From NCBI GenBank assembly GCA_050250815.1, contig JBFWNY010000003.1, forward strand, positions 109,302-173,301: a DNA stretch of 64,000 nt, given 5' to 3'. The stretch is from JAEUMD01 sp050250815. Lineage in GTDB: Bacteria; Pseudomonadota; Alphaproteobacteria; Rhizobiales; Hyphomicrobiaceae. The notes beneath the pieces are model-generated. The model was given only the letters and a program-made list of their open reading frames with translations. It was not told the origin of the DNA and searched no databases. Below, one piece after another: positions 50,922 through 60,137 of this stretch. Position numbers and translations under genes: made by a program. Positions within the stretch are counted from its first letter, which is position 1; every line of letters starts with the position of its first letter.

Positions 50922-51725
50922 TCACTCCTCGCCAGCGAGCGGCGGCATCACTGCATTGAGCGACAGGCGACCGCCATCGGCCCACACCGTGGTACCGGTG
51001 AGGTAGCTCGCCTCCTTGCTCGCAAGCCAGACGACGACGTTGGCGATCTCAGCGGCCTCGCCCACGCGGCCCAGCGGCGTGCGCGACAGAATTTGTGCGC
51101 GCGTCTCCTCCGACTTGATCACTGTTTGCACCATGGGCGTGTCAATCGTGCCCGGCCCAACCGCATTGACTCGGATGCCATGCGGCGCCAGTGCCAGCGC
51201 CATCGAGCGCGTCAGCTGCGCAAGCCCGCCTTTGGAGACCGCATACGCGACATGGTCGGGCAGGCCGAAGCGCGCATTCACCGAGGTCACGTTGACGATG
51301 GCGCCCGGATCGCTGCGAGGGTCGGCCTCGAGTTGTCGCACCATCTGCTTGGCCACCGCCTGCGAGATGAGGAAGGCACCCTTGACGTTGACCTTGAGCA
51401 CGCGGTCGAACTCGCCCTCGTCGAGCTCCAGAAACGGCACGTCGTCGAGCACACCTGCGTTGTTGACGAGGATGTCGACACGGCCAAACGCCTCGCGGGC
51501 CGCCGCGACGAGGTTATAGACATCGAGGCGCTCGGAAATGTCGGCGGGGCGAAACACCGCTTCGCTGCCCACCGAGTTGATTGCGCTGGCGACCTTGGCA
51601 CCTTCGCCGTCGTCGATGTCGGCGATGACGACGCGCGCGCCTTCCCGGATCATGCGCTCCGCGGTCGCCCGTCCGATGCCGCGTGCCCCTCCGGTGATGA
51701 TCGCGACCTTGTTGGCGAGAAGCAT
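50922..51725 (-). CDS. Short-chain dehydrogenase/reductase
   Basis: 267 residues from the ATG at 51725 (GAGGAGG upstream). Classical SDR: cofactor loop TGGARGIGRA, acidic residue after strand 2 (IADIDD) favouring NAD(H), LVNNAGVLDD, catalytic Ser in VTSVNARFG, and YAVSK with Tyr and Lys. The substrate cannot be read from the sequence. It lies 199 bases downstream of prpE's end with opposite-facing trcR on its other side. Confidence 0.9.
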   Translation of the reverse strand: MLLANKVAIITGGARGIGRATAERMIREGARVVIADIDDGEGAKVASAINSVGSEAVFRPADISERLDVYNLVAAAREAFGRVDILVNNAGVLDDVPFLELDEGEFDRVLKVNVKGAFLISQAVAKQMVRQLEADPRSDPGAIVNVTSVNARFGLPDHVAYAVSKGGLAQLTRSMALALAPHGIRVNAVGPGTIDTPMVQTVIKSEETRAQILSRTPLGRVGEAAEIANVVVWLASKEASYLTGTTVWADGGRLSLNAVMPPLAGEE

Positions 51726-51924
51726 GTGCCTCCTCAGTCGTCGTCCGCTGGCCAGACGCAGCGCGCCCAATCAGCGGTGTGATGCGCTGCGAGAAGACTC
51801 CAAGCCCGACCCCAGGTCAAGCGCCGTGCGCGGCAATGCCACCGGCGGCCGTGAAAGCAGGGGCGAGAGAATCGAACCGGCACGCGTATGCCCGTGCCGG
51901 TCCGATTGGTTCAACGCCGAGGGC

Positions 51925-53847
51925 TCAGCTGACCTGCGTTGGATTCGATGCCATGCCACGCGATTTCAGTACCTCGATGATTTCCCCCATGATCTGGGGA
52001 TCGTCGATGGTGGCCGGCATCTTCCAGCTTTCGCTGTCTGCGATCTGACGCATCGTGCCGCGCAGAATTTTGCCTGAGCGCGTCTTGGGGAGCCGCTTCA
52101 CCACCATGACGTTCTTGAAGGCTGCCACGGGACCGATCACGTCGCGAACCAGTTGAACAACTTCCTTTTCGATATCCTTGGCATCGCGCGAGACACCGGC
52201 GTTGAGCACGACGAACCCCGCCGGAAGCTGACCCTTCATGTCGTCCGCCACGCCGATGACCGCGCACTCGGCGACATCCTTGTGTTGGGCGACCACCTCC
52301 TCCATCTGGCCCGTCGACAGGCGGTGGCCGGCGACGTTGATGACGTCGTCGGTGCGCGCCATGACGTAGACGTAGCCGTCCGCATCGCGATAACCCGCAT
52401 CCGACGTGGAATAGTAGCCCTTGAAGTCGGCGAGGTAGCTCTTGCGGAAGCGGTCGTCGCTGTTCCACAGCGTGGGCAGGCAGCCGGGCGGCATCGGCAG
52501 GCGGATGGCAAGAGTGCCCTGCTGATTGGCCCCGAGCTTCTGGCCCTTCTCGTCAAGCACGTCGATCTCGAAGCCGGGCATCGGCACGGTCGGCGAACCG
52601 TACTTCACCGGCAGCAGACCCAGGCCCACCGGATTGCCGGCGATGGCCCAACCGGTTTCGGTCTGCCACCAGTGGTCGACGACGGGCACCTTGAGCTTGG
52701 CTTCCGCCCACTTGATCGTCTCGGGGTCGGCACGCTCACCCGCGAGGAACAGGGTGCGCAGGCAGGACAGATCGTACTTGCCGACCATCTCGCCCTGCGG
52801 GTCCTCCTTCTTGATCGCCCGGAAGGCCGTGGGCGCGGTGAACAGCGCCGAAATACGGTACTCGGCGATCATGCGCCAGAAAGCACCGGCGTCCGGCGTG
52901 CCCACCGGTTTGCCCTCGTAGACGACGGTCGTTGCGCCATGCAGAAGCGGCCCGTAGCAGATGTAGGAATGGCCCACCACCCAGCCAACGTCGGAAGCGG
53001 CCCAGAAGACCTCGCCCGGCTTGATGCCGTAGAGGTTGGGCATGGTCCACTTGAGGGCGACCATGTGGCCGCCGTTGTCACGTACGACGCCCTTGGGCTG
53101 GCCGGTCGTTCCCGACGTGTAGAGGATGTAGAGCGGATCGGTTGCCGCAACCGCAGCGCAGCCCGCCTTCCGCCCGGCAGCCATCGCCGCATTCGTCGAT
53201 TCGGCCCAGTTGTGATCGCGGCCAGCTGTCATCTCGGCTTTGGCCTGCGGCCGCTGCAGAATGAGGCACTTGGAGGGCTTGTGTTCGGACAGCTCGATCG
53301 CCTTGTCGAGCAAGGGCTTGTAGGCAATCGTGCGAGAGCCTTCGATGCCGCAGGAGGCCGAGAGTATCGCCACCGGCTTAGCATCATTGATGCGTGTCGC
53401 AAGCTCGCTCGATGCAAAGCCGCCGAAGACGACCGAATGCACCGCGCCGATACGGGCGCAGGCCAGCATTGCCATGACCGCCTCGGGAATCATCGGCATG
53501 TAGACAATGACCCGATCGCCTTTCGTCACGCCCAGGTCGAGCAGGACGGCGGCGAGCGCCGCCACCTCGTCCGTCAGCTCCGCGTAGGTATACTTGCGCT
53601 TGGTGCCGGTGACCGGGCTGTCGTAGATCAGCGCGTCCTGCGCACCGCGACCGGCCTCCACATGCCGGTCGAGACAGTTGTAGGCGGTGTTGCACTCCGC
53701 GCCCGGGAACCACCGTCCGTAATGTCCGGCGTAAGGGTCGACAACCTTGTCCCAGAGCTTGTACCAGCTCACGTCCTTCGCTGCGGTGGCCCAGAAGCCT
53801 TCAGGGTCCTTCTGCCAGCTGGCGTAAACTTCGGCGTAGCGGCTCAT
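51925..53847 (-). CDS. prpE: Propionyl-CoA synthetase
   Basis: 640-residue ANL-family ligase of the acetyl/propionyl-CoA synthetase group. The adenylation P-loop YTSGTTGQPKGVVRDNGGH carries the PrpE-typical RDNGGH. WWQTETGW, YYSTSDAGYRD and the C-terminal acylation-site lysine in RLPKTRSGKILRG are all present. GAGGAGG lies before the ATG. It activates propionate (or short acids) with ATP and CoA. Acetyl-CoA synthetase is the alternative but the RDNGGH segment argues against it. Confidence 0.9.
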   Translation of the reverse strand: MSRYAEVYASWQKDPEGFWATAAKDVSWYKLWDKVVDPYAGHYGRWFPGAECNTAYNCLDRHVEAGRGAQDALIYDSPVTGTKRKYTYAELTDEVAALAAVLLDLGVTKGDRVIVYMPMIPEAVMAMLACARIGAVHSVVFGGFASSELATRINDAKPVAILSASCGIEGSRTIAYKPLLDKAIELSEHKPSKCLILQRPQAKAEMTAGRDHNWAESTNAAMAAGRKAGCAAVAATDPLYILYTSGTTGQPKGVVRDNGGHMVALKWTMPNLYGIKPGEVFWAASDVGWVVGHSYICYGPLLHGATTVVYEGKPVGTPDAGAFWRMIAEYRISALFTAPTAFRAIKKEDPQGEMVGKYDLSCLRTLFLAGERADPETIKWAEAKLKVPVVDHWWQTETGWAIAGNPVGLGLLPVKYGSPTVPMPGFEIDVLDEKGQKLGANQQGTLAIRLPMPPGCLPTLWNSDDRFRKSYLADFKGYYSTSDAGYRDADGYVYVMARTDDVINVAGHRLSTGQMEEVVAQHKDVAECAVIGVADDMKGQLPAGFVVLNAGVSRDAKDIEKEVVQLVRDVIGPVAAFKNVMVVKRLPKTRSGKILRGTMRQIADSESWKMPATIDDPQIMGEIIEVLKSRGMASNPTQVS

Positions 53848-54044
53848 CGGGCGTCCTCCTCGACACGATACCAGTACTCAGGCGTTGTTGGTTTTGATTG
53901 GACCCTAGAGAGCATCGGCACGCCGCGCTCCGCAATAGCTGGAGACTAGGAGTTTCGGCTAGTTTGTGCGGCCCGCTTCGGCCCATCGTGGCACCTTCCG
54001 CTCTTGCCCCCCTTTGACCGACATCAGCCCATCGCCTGGCATTC

Positions 54045-54803
54045 ATGATCACAGACCCCTCCTTCTACGCGGTCGCTATACCGGCGATCCTGCTCACTGG
54101 CCTCGCCAAGGGGGGCTTCCTGGGTGCCGCCGGCGGGCTCGCCGTGCCGCTCATGAGCTTGGTGATCTCGCCGGTGCAGGCCGCCGGGATCATGCTGCCC
54201 ATCCTCAACACGATGGACGTGACGGGCCTCATCGCCTACCGGCGCGACTTCCACTGGGCGAACCTGAAGATCCTGCTCCCCGCGGCGCTCGCTGGCATCG
54301 CCATCGGCTGGGCAACGGCGGCCTACGTCACCGAAGCGCACGTGCGCCTCATCGTCGGCCTGATCGGCCTCGCGTTCACGCTGCGCTACTGGCTGGGCGG
54401 GCGGCACTCGGCCGAGGTGACGCGCCCTGACAGGCTCAAGGGCTCATTCTGGGGCATGGTGGCCGGCTTCACCAGCTTCGTCAGCCACACCGGCGCACCG
54501 CCGTTCAATATCTACATGCTGCCGCAGAAGCTGCCGAACGCGGTTCTGGCCGCGACGGCGGTGGCTTTCTTCACGACCGTCAATCTGGTGAAGCTTTTGC
54601 CCTACTGGTGGCTCGGCCAGTTCAACGCGCAGAACCTGACGACGAGTCTCGTGCTGCTGCCGCTGGCACCGCTGGCGATGATGGCCGGCGTCTGGCTGAC
54701 GCGGCGGGTGCCGCAGGAGCCGTTCTACCGAATCGCCTACGCCTCGCTGCTGCTGATCTCCGCCAAGCTCGTCTACGACGGTCTTGCCGCTCTGCTGGGT
54801 TGA
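54045..54803 (+). CDS. TSUP-family (TauE/SafE) anion exporter
   Basis: 252 residues with about seven to eight membrane helices. The TSUP repeat features are ILLTGLAKGGFLGAAGGLAVP in the first half and GMVAGFTSFVSHTGAPPFNIYMLPQ in the second, the segments usually conserved around the pore. The family exports sulfite, sulfoacetate or related anions, which would suit the sulfur genes elsewhere in the window. Divergent from prpE. Confidence 0.88.
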   Translation: MITDPSFYAVAIPAILLTGLAKGGFLGAAGGLAVPLMSLVISPVQAAGIMLPILNTMDVTGLIAYRRDFHWANLKILLPAALAGIAIGWATAAYVTEAHVRLIVGLIGLAFTLRYWLGGRHSAEVTRPDRLKGSFWGMVAGFTSFVSHTGAPPFNIYMLPQKLPNAVLAATAVAFFTTVNLVKLLPYWWLGQFNAQNLTTSLVLLPLAPLAMMAGVWLTRRVPQEPFYRIAYASLLLISAKLVYDGLAALLG

Positions 54804-54849
54804 CCGGCCCCTGGCGCCTCTCGCCCGGCTCGCCGCCAGAAAAGGAAAA

Positions 54850-54873
54850 GGCCAGTCCCGGTTCGGACTGGCC
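54850..54873 (-). terminator. Strong rho-independent terminator for the small membrane gene
   Basis: GGCCAGTCC and GGACTGGCC form nine perfect pairs around six bases. On the minus strand the stem is followed by TTTTCCTTTTC, a good T tract, 33 bases after the stop of the 26-residue frame. On the plus strand it may also end the TSUP transcript. Confidence 0.8.
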
Positions 54874-54905
54874 TCTTCAATTGCGACGCTCGTCTCCGTG
54901 CACGA

Positions 54906-54986
54906 TTAGAGTACCGTCCACGGCACCATCAGCAACAACATCAGTACGACCCAAAGGGCTATGCTCTCGCGCGTCATCTCTGTCAT
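54906..54986 (-). CDS. 26-residue single-helix membrane protein
   Basis: GGAGG five bases before the ATG is a strong ribosome site. The product begins MTEMTRES, has one hydrophobic helix (IALWVVLMLLLMVPWTVL) and stops. A terminator with a T-rich tail follows directly, and a TATAGT box lies upstream at about 55022-55027 on the same strand. Site, helix and terminator together make a real gene likely despite its size. The N-out or N-in topology and role are unknown. Confidence 0.65.
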   Translation of the reverse strand: MTEMTRESIALWVVLMLLLMVPWTVL

Positions 54987-55234
54987 GCCGGCCTCCGGGA
55001 CAGAGGTTTATGATGAAAATACTATACTGCTTTCGTAGAGCAGCGAAAAGAGGCGCACGGCGCGGCGTCCACGATTTTCCACCGTGCGTTGCGGATTTCG
55101 CACCGCGCATGCCGCAGTGCGGTAGAACCTGCCGATCGTCGTCAGCCGGCTCACCCTCACCTGACGCCGAATGTCTTCCCTCCCGGCCGATCCCGCTCTA
55201 GCGTTCTGGCTCAACCTCGCATCCGCGGAAGGCC

Positions 55235-56863
55235 ATGCCGACGAATCCCTTCGAGTCAAACCTCGATAAATCTGCCGCCAATTTCCAGCCGCTGACCCCG
55301 CTCACGCTCGTCGAGCGCACGGCAGCGGTCCACCCCGATCACGTCGCCATCGTGCATGGCACTCAACGCTTCACCTACGCCGAGTACTTCGCGCGCTGCC
55401 GGCGCCTCGCGTCAGCCCTCGCCCAGCGCTACGTCGGCAAGGGAGACACAGTCTCGGTGATGCTGGCGAACACGCCACCGATGCTGGAAGCCCATGTCGG
55501 CGTGCCGATGACGGGCGCGGTCTTGCATGCCATCAACACGCGGCTCGACGCTGCCATCATCGCCTTCCAGCTCGACCACGCCAACAGCAAGGTCCTGATC
55601 GTCGACCGCGAGTTCGCACCTGTCGTGCGCCAGGCCCTCGACCTTGCCAGGGTCAAGCCGCTCGTCGTCGACTACGACGATCCCGAGTTCCCTCAGGACA
55701 ACGACAGGCTGAGCTGGCTCGACTACGAGGAAATGATCGCGGGCGGTTCCCCCGAATTCGCATGGCGCATGCCGGACGACGAATGGGATGCCATCGCGCT
55801 CAACTACACATCTGGCACCACTGGAAACCCCAAGGGCGTCGTCTACCACCACCGCGGCGCAGCGCTCATGTGCTACGCCAATGCTTTCGCCGCCAACGTT
55901 GCTCGCCATCCCGTCTACCTGTGGACTCTGCCGATGTTCCACTGCAACGGCTGGTGCTTTCCCTGGGCCATATCCGCTCTGGCTGGCACGCACGTCTGTC
56001 TGAGGTGGGTGCGAGGCAAGGCCATGTACGACGCCATTGCCGACCATCGTGTCACCCACCTGTGTGGCGCGCCCATTGTCATGTCCACACTGCTCAACGC
56101 CCCGGAGGAGGACAAGCGCGCCATCACCCACTCCGTCGAGTTCGTGACGGCGGCAGCGCCACCGCCCGAGGCCGTTCTAGCGGCAATGGCCGAGGCCGGG
56201 TTCAACGTCACCCACGTCTACGGTCTGACCGAGGTCTATGGACCGGCGGTCGTCAACGAGTGGAAGGATGCCTGGGACGAAATCGATGCCGCCGGCCGCG
56301 CGGCGCGAAAGGCGCGCCAGGGCGTGCGCTATCCCGCGCTCGAGGGGCTCGACGTGCTCGATCCTGAGACCATGCGTCCCGTGCCTGCCGACGGCGAGAC
56401 GCTGGGTGAGGTCATGTTCCGCGGCAACATCGTCATGAAAGGCTACCTCAAGAACCCCAAGGCGACCGACGAGTCGTTTGCCGGCGGCTGGTTCCATTCC
56501 GGCGACCTGGGCGTCAAGCATCCTGACGGCTACATCCAGCTTAAGGACCGGTCCAAGGACATCATCATCTCGGGCGGCGAAAACATCTCCTCGATCGAGG
56601 TCGAGGACGTGCTGTTCAAACATCCCGCCGTCGCCCTGTGCGGGGTCGTAGCCAAACCCGATGAGAAGTGGGGCGAGACGCCGTGCGCCTTCGTCGAGCT
56701 GAAACCGGGCGCCAGCGCCACCGCCGAGGAGATCGTGGCTTTCTGCCAAGCTCATCTGGCGCGCTACAAGGTGCCCCGGCACGTCGTCTTCGCTGAGATC
56801 CCCAAGACCTCGACGGGCAAGATCCAGAAATTCGTGCTGCGCGAGCGCGCCAAGGACCTGTGA
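55235..56863 (+). CDS. Acyl-CoA synthetase, AMP-forming (DmdB/medium-chain type)
   Basis: 542 residues of the ANL superfamily. P-loop NYTSGTTGNPKGVVYHHRGA, the FHCNGWCFPW motif typical of the methylmercaptopropionate/medium-chain acyl-CoA ligase group, YGLTEVYGP, the hinge region HSGDLGVKHPDGYIQLKDRSKDII and the catalytic C-terminal Lys in KTSTGKIQKFVLRE. The substrate may be a medium-chain or methylthio-carboxylic acid; the sequence does not decide. GGAAGG lies before the ATG. Confidence 0.88.
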   Translation: MPTNPFESNLDKSAANFQPLTPLTLVERTAAVHPDHVAIVHGTQRFTYAEYFARCRRLASALAQRYVGKGDTVSVMLANTPPMLEAHVGVPMTGAVLHAINTRLDAAIIAFQLDHANSKVLIVDREFAPVVRQALDLARVKPLVVDYDDPEFPQDNDRLSWLDYEEMIAGGSPEFAWRMPDDEWDAIALNYTSGTTGNPKGVVYHHRGAALMCYANAFAANVARHPVYLWTLPMFHCNGWCFPWAISALAGTHVCLRWVRGKAMYDAIADHRVTHLCGAPIVMSTLLNAPEEDKRAITHSVEFVTAAAPPPEAVLAAMAEAGFNVTHVYGLTEVYGPAVVNEWKDAWDEIDAAGRAARKARQGVRYPALEGLDVLDPETMRPVPADGETLGEVMFRGNIVMKGYLKNPKATDESFAGGWFHSGDLGVKHPDGYIQLKDRSKDIIISGGENISSIEVEDVLFKHPAVALCGVVAKPDEKWGETPCAFVELKPGASATAEEIVAFCQAHLARYKVPRHVVFAEIPKTSTGKIQKFVLRERAKDL

Positions 56864-57088
56864 TCGTCACGGATCCACGCCTGACTTTCCGCAACCGCCG
56901 ATTGCGGGGCGGGTTGAGATAACCAAAGCCACATATCCCAGTCGCATCGCATTCATAATGTGTTACGAGCGGATGCTGGTGGTGGCACCGCCCATGGGGT
57001 TAAGTGAGAAGACACCGGGGGCGCGGAAAGGCGCTTCTGGAGGCAGCGGTGTCTCGCTCCCGCCGCCATCGCCTGGAAATTGAGTGTC

Positions 57089-58663
57089 ATGAACCGGTTG
57101 TCGCCGCGTATTCCCATCCCTCCGGCCCCGATCCGGCGTGTCTTGTTGCTTGGGCGGGCGTGTGGGACCGGGATGGTGTCACTCGTTCTTGCTGCCTTCA
57201 TGTGCGGTCCGCTCTCGCTCGTTCCGGGCCTGCATTCGGCGGGAGTCCTCGTACAGTCGGCCGAAGCCAAGCCCCGCAAGGCCGTGAGGGCTCCCATCAA
57301 GAAGCGCTTCGTACGCAAGCAGCTCGGCAGACCTGTTCCAAAGGCCCTCACCGCGCGGCAGCGTTTCCTGGCACTGCAGAAGGCGCGGCAACGGCAGATC
57401 CCCGCTCCGCAAGCAGCACCGCCCCGGCTCAAGGGCATTGCGGCCTCAGCGGCGCCAGCGGCCGCGACCGCTGCGGCTGCTCCTTTGGTGGGGGCAATTG
57501 CCGGTCCGCAGAATGCGGAAAAGCCGCCCACGCTCGCCGAGATGCGCGCGATGGTTCTTGCCGCGCCCGACGAAACGCTGCGTCGGCTGGGCCGCCACTT
57601 GATCGTGGGCTACCACCGCACCCACCAGATCACGCCGCTGCTGGAGCGCGGCGCCCTTGGCGGCGTGTTCGTGACCTCGCGCAACGCACGCGGCCGGACA
57701 AAGGCGCAGATCACCAAGGAATTGGCGGAGTTCCGCGAAATGTCGGCGCGGGCCGGCCAGAAATCGTTCTGGATCGCGACCGACCAGGAGGGCGGCACGG
57801 TATCGCGGATGTCCCCGCCGATGCCCTATCAGCCCTCCTTGGGACAGGTTATCGCCAAGGCCAAGACCCCGGAGGAGCGCCGGACCGCGGTTACCGAGTA
57901 TGCCTCCAAGCAGTCGGCGGCGCTGGCCGAGATGGGCATCAACCTCAACTTCGCTCCGGTCGCCGATCTCAATTTCGCTGCCGCGCGCATCCGCGACCGG
58001 CACACCCGCGTCAGACATCGCGCCATCTCCGGCGACGCAGAGGTGGTTGCCGAGGTCGCGGCGACCTACTGCGCGACGCTGCGCGCCCACGAGGTTGCCT
58101 GCACCCTGAAGCATTTTCCCGGATTGGGCCGCGTCACGGCCGATACGCATCTCGTGCCCGCCGCGCTCAAGACACCGATCGAAGTCCTGGAGGCGAAGGA
58201 TTGGAAGCCCTTCCGCCGCGTGATCGAGCAGACACCGGCCTTCCTCATGATCGGCCATCAGTCCTTGGCCGTTATCGATCCCGATAATCCGGCCTCGGCT
58301 TCCGAGGAGGTCATACAGGGGATCCTGAGAAGGGACTGGGGGTTCAATGGCATCGTCATTACGGATGATCTGGCCATGGGCGCGATCCGCCACAGGCGCG
58401 CGGGCGGCATGCCCAAAGCAGCAGTGGATGCACTCAACGCCGGCGCCGATCTCGTCCTGCTCGGACTGGACGGCGACCATGTCTACGCCGTGCTGTATGA
58501 GATGATGAAGGCCGAGGAGCGGGGCGCACTGGGCGCTCACACGCTTGGAAACAGCAGGCGCCGGCTTATGAGCGCGGCGGGAACGTTAACGCTGGCCAGA
58601 GACCGCTCCGGCCAGCGGCAGCTTTCGGGGGAAGACAGCAAGGCCAAGACTGTGCGTCAGTAG
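57089..58663 (+). CDS. Glycoside hydrolase family 3 protein (NagZ-like) with N-terminal anchor and linker
   Basis: About 524 residues. The C-terminal 350 form a GH3 barrel: IATDQEGGTVSRM, INLNFAPVADLNF, CTLKHFPGLGRVTADTH and the nucleophile loop ITDDLAMGAI, as in beta-N-acetylhexosaminidase NagZ. NagZ is normally a cytosolic protein of about 340 residues; here a signal-anchor (GTGMVSLVLAAFMCGPLSLV, about 28-47) and a 120-residue Lys/Arg/Pro/Ala-rich linker precede it, which implies a periplasmic, membrane-tethered enzyme acting on peptidoglycan or other glycans. The region 56864-57088 upstream holds no gene. Confidence 0.85.
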   Translation: MNRLSPRIPIPPAPIRRVLLLGRACGTGMVSLVLAAFMCGPLSLVPGLHSAGVLVQSAEAKPRKAVRAPIKKRFVRKQLGRPVPKALTARQRFLALQKARQRQIPAPQAAPPRLKGIAASAAPAAATAAAAPLVGAIAGPQNAEKPPTLAEMRAMVLAAPDETLRRLGRHLIVGYHRTHQITPLLERGALGGVFVTSRNARGRTKAQITKELAEFREMSARAGQKSFWIATDQEGGTVSRMSPPMPYQPSLGQVIAKAKTPEERRTAVTEYASKQSAALAEMGINLNFAPVADLNFAAARIRDRHTRVRHRAISGDAEVVAEVAATYCATLRAHEVACTLKHFPGLGRVTADTHLVPAALKTPIEVLEAKDWKPFRRVIEQTPAFLMIGHQSLAVIDPDNPASASEEVIQGILRRDWGFNGIVITDDLAMGAIRHRRAGGMPKAAVDALNAGADLVLLGLDGDHVYAVLYEMMKAEERGALGAHTLGNSRRRLMSAAGTLTLARDRSGQRQLSGEDSKAKTVRQ

Positions 58664-58698
58664 ACGGGTACCGCCTCGCGGAGTGAAACCTCGTCGTG

Positions 58699-58878
58699 TC
58701 AGTGCCGTGTTTCAGGCACCTGCAACCGCGCGATCTCTTCCTTGAGCTTCAACTTCTCCTGCTTCATCCGGCGGATTTCGATATCGTCTGAGCCCGGTCT
58801 GGCCGCTTCTTCGGCGATCCGGCGCTCGAGGCTCTTATGTCTTTCGTTCAACTCTGCCAAATGCGCAGATAGCGACAT
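58699..58878 (-). CDS. DUF465 (YdcH-like) small coiled-coil protein
   Basis: 59 residues, two charged helices with the DUF465 pattern: HLAELNERHKSLERRIAEE and the I..MKQEKLKLKEEI..L segment. The ATG at 58878 has GGAGG five bases upstream. Divergent from a second DUF465 gene. The family's role is unknown. Confidence 0.85.
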   Translation of the reverse strand: MSLSAHLAELNERHKSLERRIAEEAARPGSDDIEIRRMKQEKLKLKEEIARLQVPETRH

Positions 58879-59189
58879 CACGACCTCCGTTGACGTTATT
58901 CACGGTACAAGTGTGACAGATGGATTAGCGCTTGTCCACGCGCCGCGGATACGGGGGCGGCAGGGACTTAACGAGTAGCTGATGCAGAAACGAAAATTTC
59001 TCGGAACCACAAAACAGCGGCCTTCGTGCGCCGCGATTTTGGCGTCGAGACTTGCAACAACACGCGAAAAGCCCGATAGTTGGGCACCATGCGAGGCCAA
59101 TTTGCGGCTGCAGGCAATCTGCCGCCCGCGTTGGCGTGTGGGCCGTCGCGATCGGGCGCGCGACGGGGCAGCGGGCTCGGACAACACTT

Positions 59190-59396
59190 ATGCTTCGACG
59201 CAAGGAAGATGAGCTTCGCGAGCAGCTCGCCGGATTGCGGGCTGAGCACCGCAAGCTGGACGATGAGATCATCGAAATGGAAGGCTCCGGCTCCGCCGAT
59301 CAGCTGCACATCAAGCGCCTGAAGAAGAAGAAACTGGTGCTAAAGGACCAGATAACGCGCATCGAGGATCAGCTCCTTCCCGACATCATTGCCTGA
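59190..59396 (+). CDS. DUF465 (YdcH-like) small coiled-coil protein, second copy
   Basis: 68 residues with the same two-helix pattern (LREQLAGLRAEHRKLDDEI and HIKRLKKKKLVLKDQITRIEDQL). Divergent paralogue of the gene at 58699-58878, on the other strand. It precedes purE by about 157 bases. The ribosome site is weak. Confidence 0.8.
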   Translation: MLRRKEDELREQLAGLRAEHRKLDDEIIEMEGSGSADQLHIKRLKKKKLVLKDQITRIEDQLLPDIIA

Positions 59397-59553
59397 CTAA
59401 TCGTATCCCCATTCGCTGTTCCGGCCGGTACCGGATGCCAACCACTTTCCCTCGGCCACTTGCAAACACCCGCCAAGCTCTCTAAACCGCCGCTTTCTCC
59501 GCACTAGCCAGGGAGCGGGAGCGCGATGGTGTCGCGTCCCGGCCGCGCACACG

Positions 59554-60096
59554 ATGTCCGACAAGAGCAACGCCGGCAGGCCGGCGCAGCGATCGCTCAA
59601 AGGCGAAGGCAAGCAGCCCGCCGTCGGCATCATCATGGGCAGCCAGTCCGACTGGCCGATCATGCGCAAGGCCGCAGAAATCCTCGATGAGCTCGGTGTT
59701 GCCTACGAGGCCAGCATCGTCTCCGCCCACCGCACACCCGACCGGCTCAGCGCCTATGCCAAGAGCGCGCGCGAGCGCGGTCTAAAAGTGATCGTAGCTG
59801 GGGCCGGCGGCGCCGCTCACCTGCCCGGGATGACGGCCGCCATGACCACGCTGCCGGTCTTGGGCGTGCCGGTCCCCTCCAAGACGCTGGCTGGCGTCGA
59901 CAGCCTTTATTCCATTGTCCAGATGCCCAAGGGCGTGCCGGTCGGGACCCTTGCCATCGGAGAGCCCGGCGCGGCCAATGCCGGCCTGCTCGCCGCGCAG
60001 ATTCTGGCCTTGAATGATGCGGAGCTGGCAGCCCGGCTGGACGAGTGGCGCGCCCGGCAGACGGCCGCGGTCGCCGACGCTCCGGCAGAGAGCTGA
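59554..60096 (+). CDS. purE: N5-carboxyaminoimidazole ribonucleotide mutase
   Basis: Class I PurE, 180 residues, converting N5-CAIR to CAIR in purine synthesis. Segments: GIIMGSQSDWPIM (phosphate and substrate loop), VSAHRTPDRL (catalytic His), IAGAGGAAHLPGM-type VAGAGGAAHLPGM and LAIGEPGAANAGLLA. A polar N-terminal extension of about 20 residues precedes the domain. purK follows 41 bases later. Confidence 0.96.
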   Translation: MSDKSNAGRPAQRSLKGEGKQPAVGIIMGSQSDWPIMRKAAEILDELGVAYEASIVSAHRTPDRLSAYAKSARERGLKVIVAGAGGAAHLPGMTAAMTTLPVLGVPVPSKTLAGVDSLYSIVQMPKGVPVGTLAIGEPGAANAGLLAAQILALNDAELAARLDEWRARQTAAVADAPAES

Positions 60097-60137
60097 ATCC
60101 AGCAGGGCGAATTGCCATCAGGGGAGGAGACGCGGGG

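Noticed and set aside
52153..53949. 598-residue open frame opposite prpE
   Set aside because: Lies entirely on prpE, without recognisable motifs.
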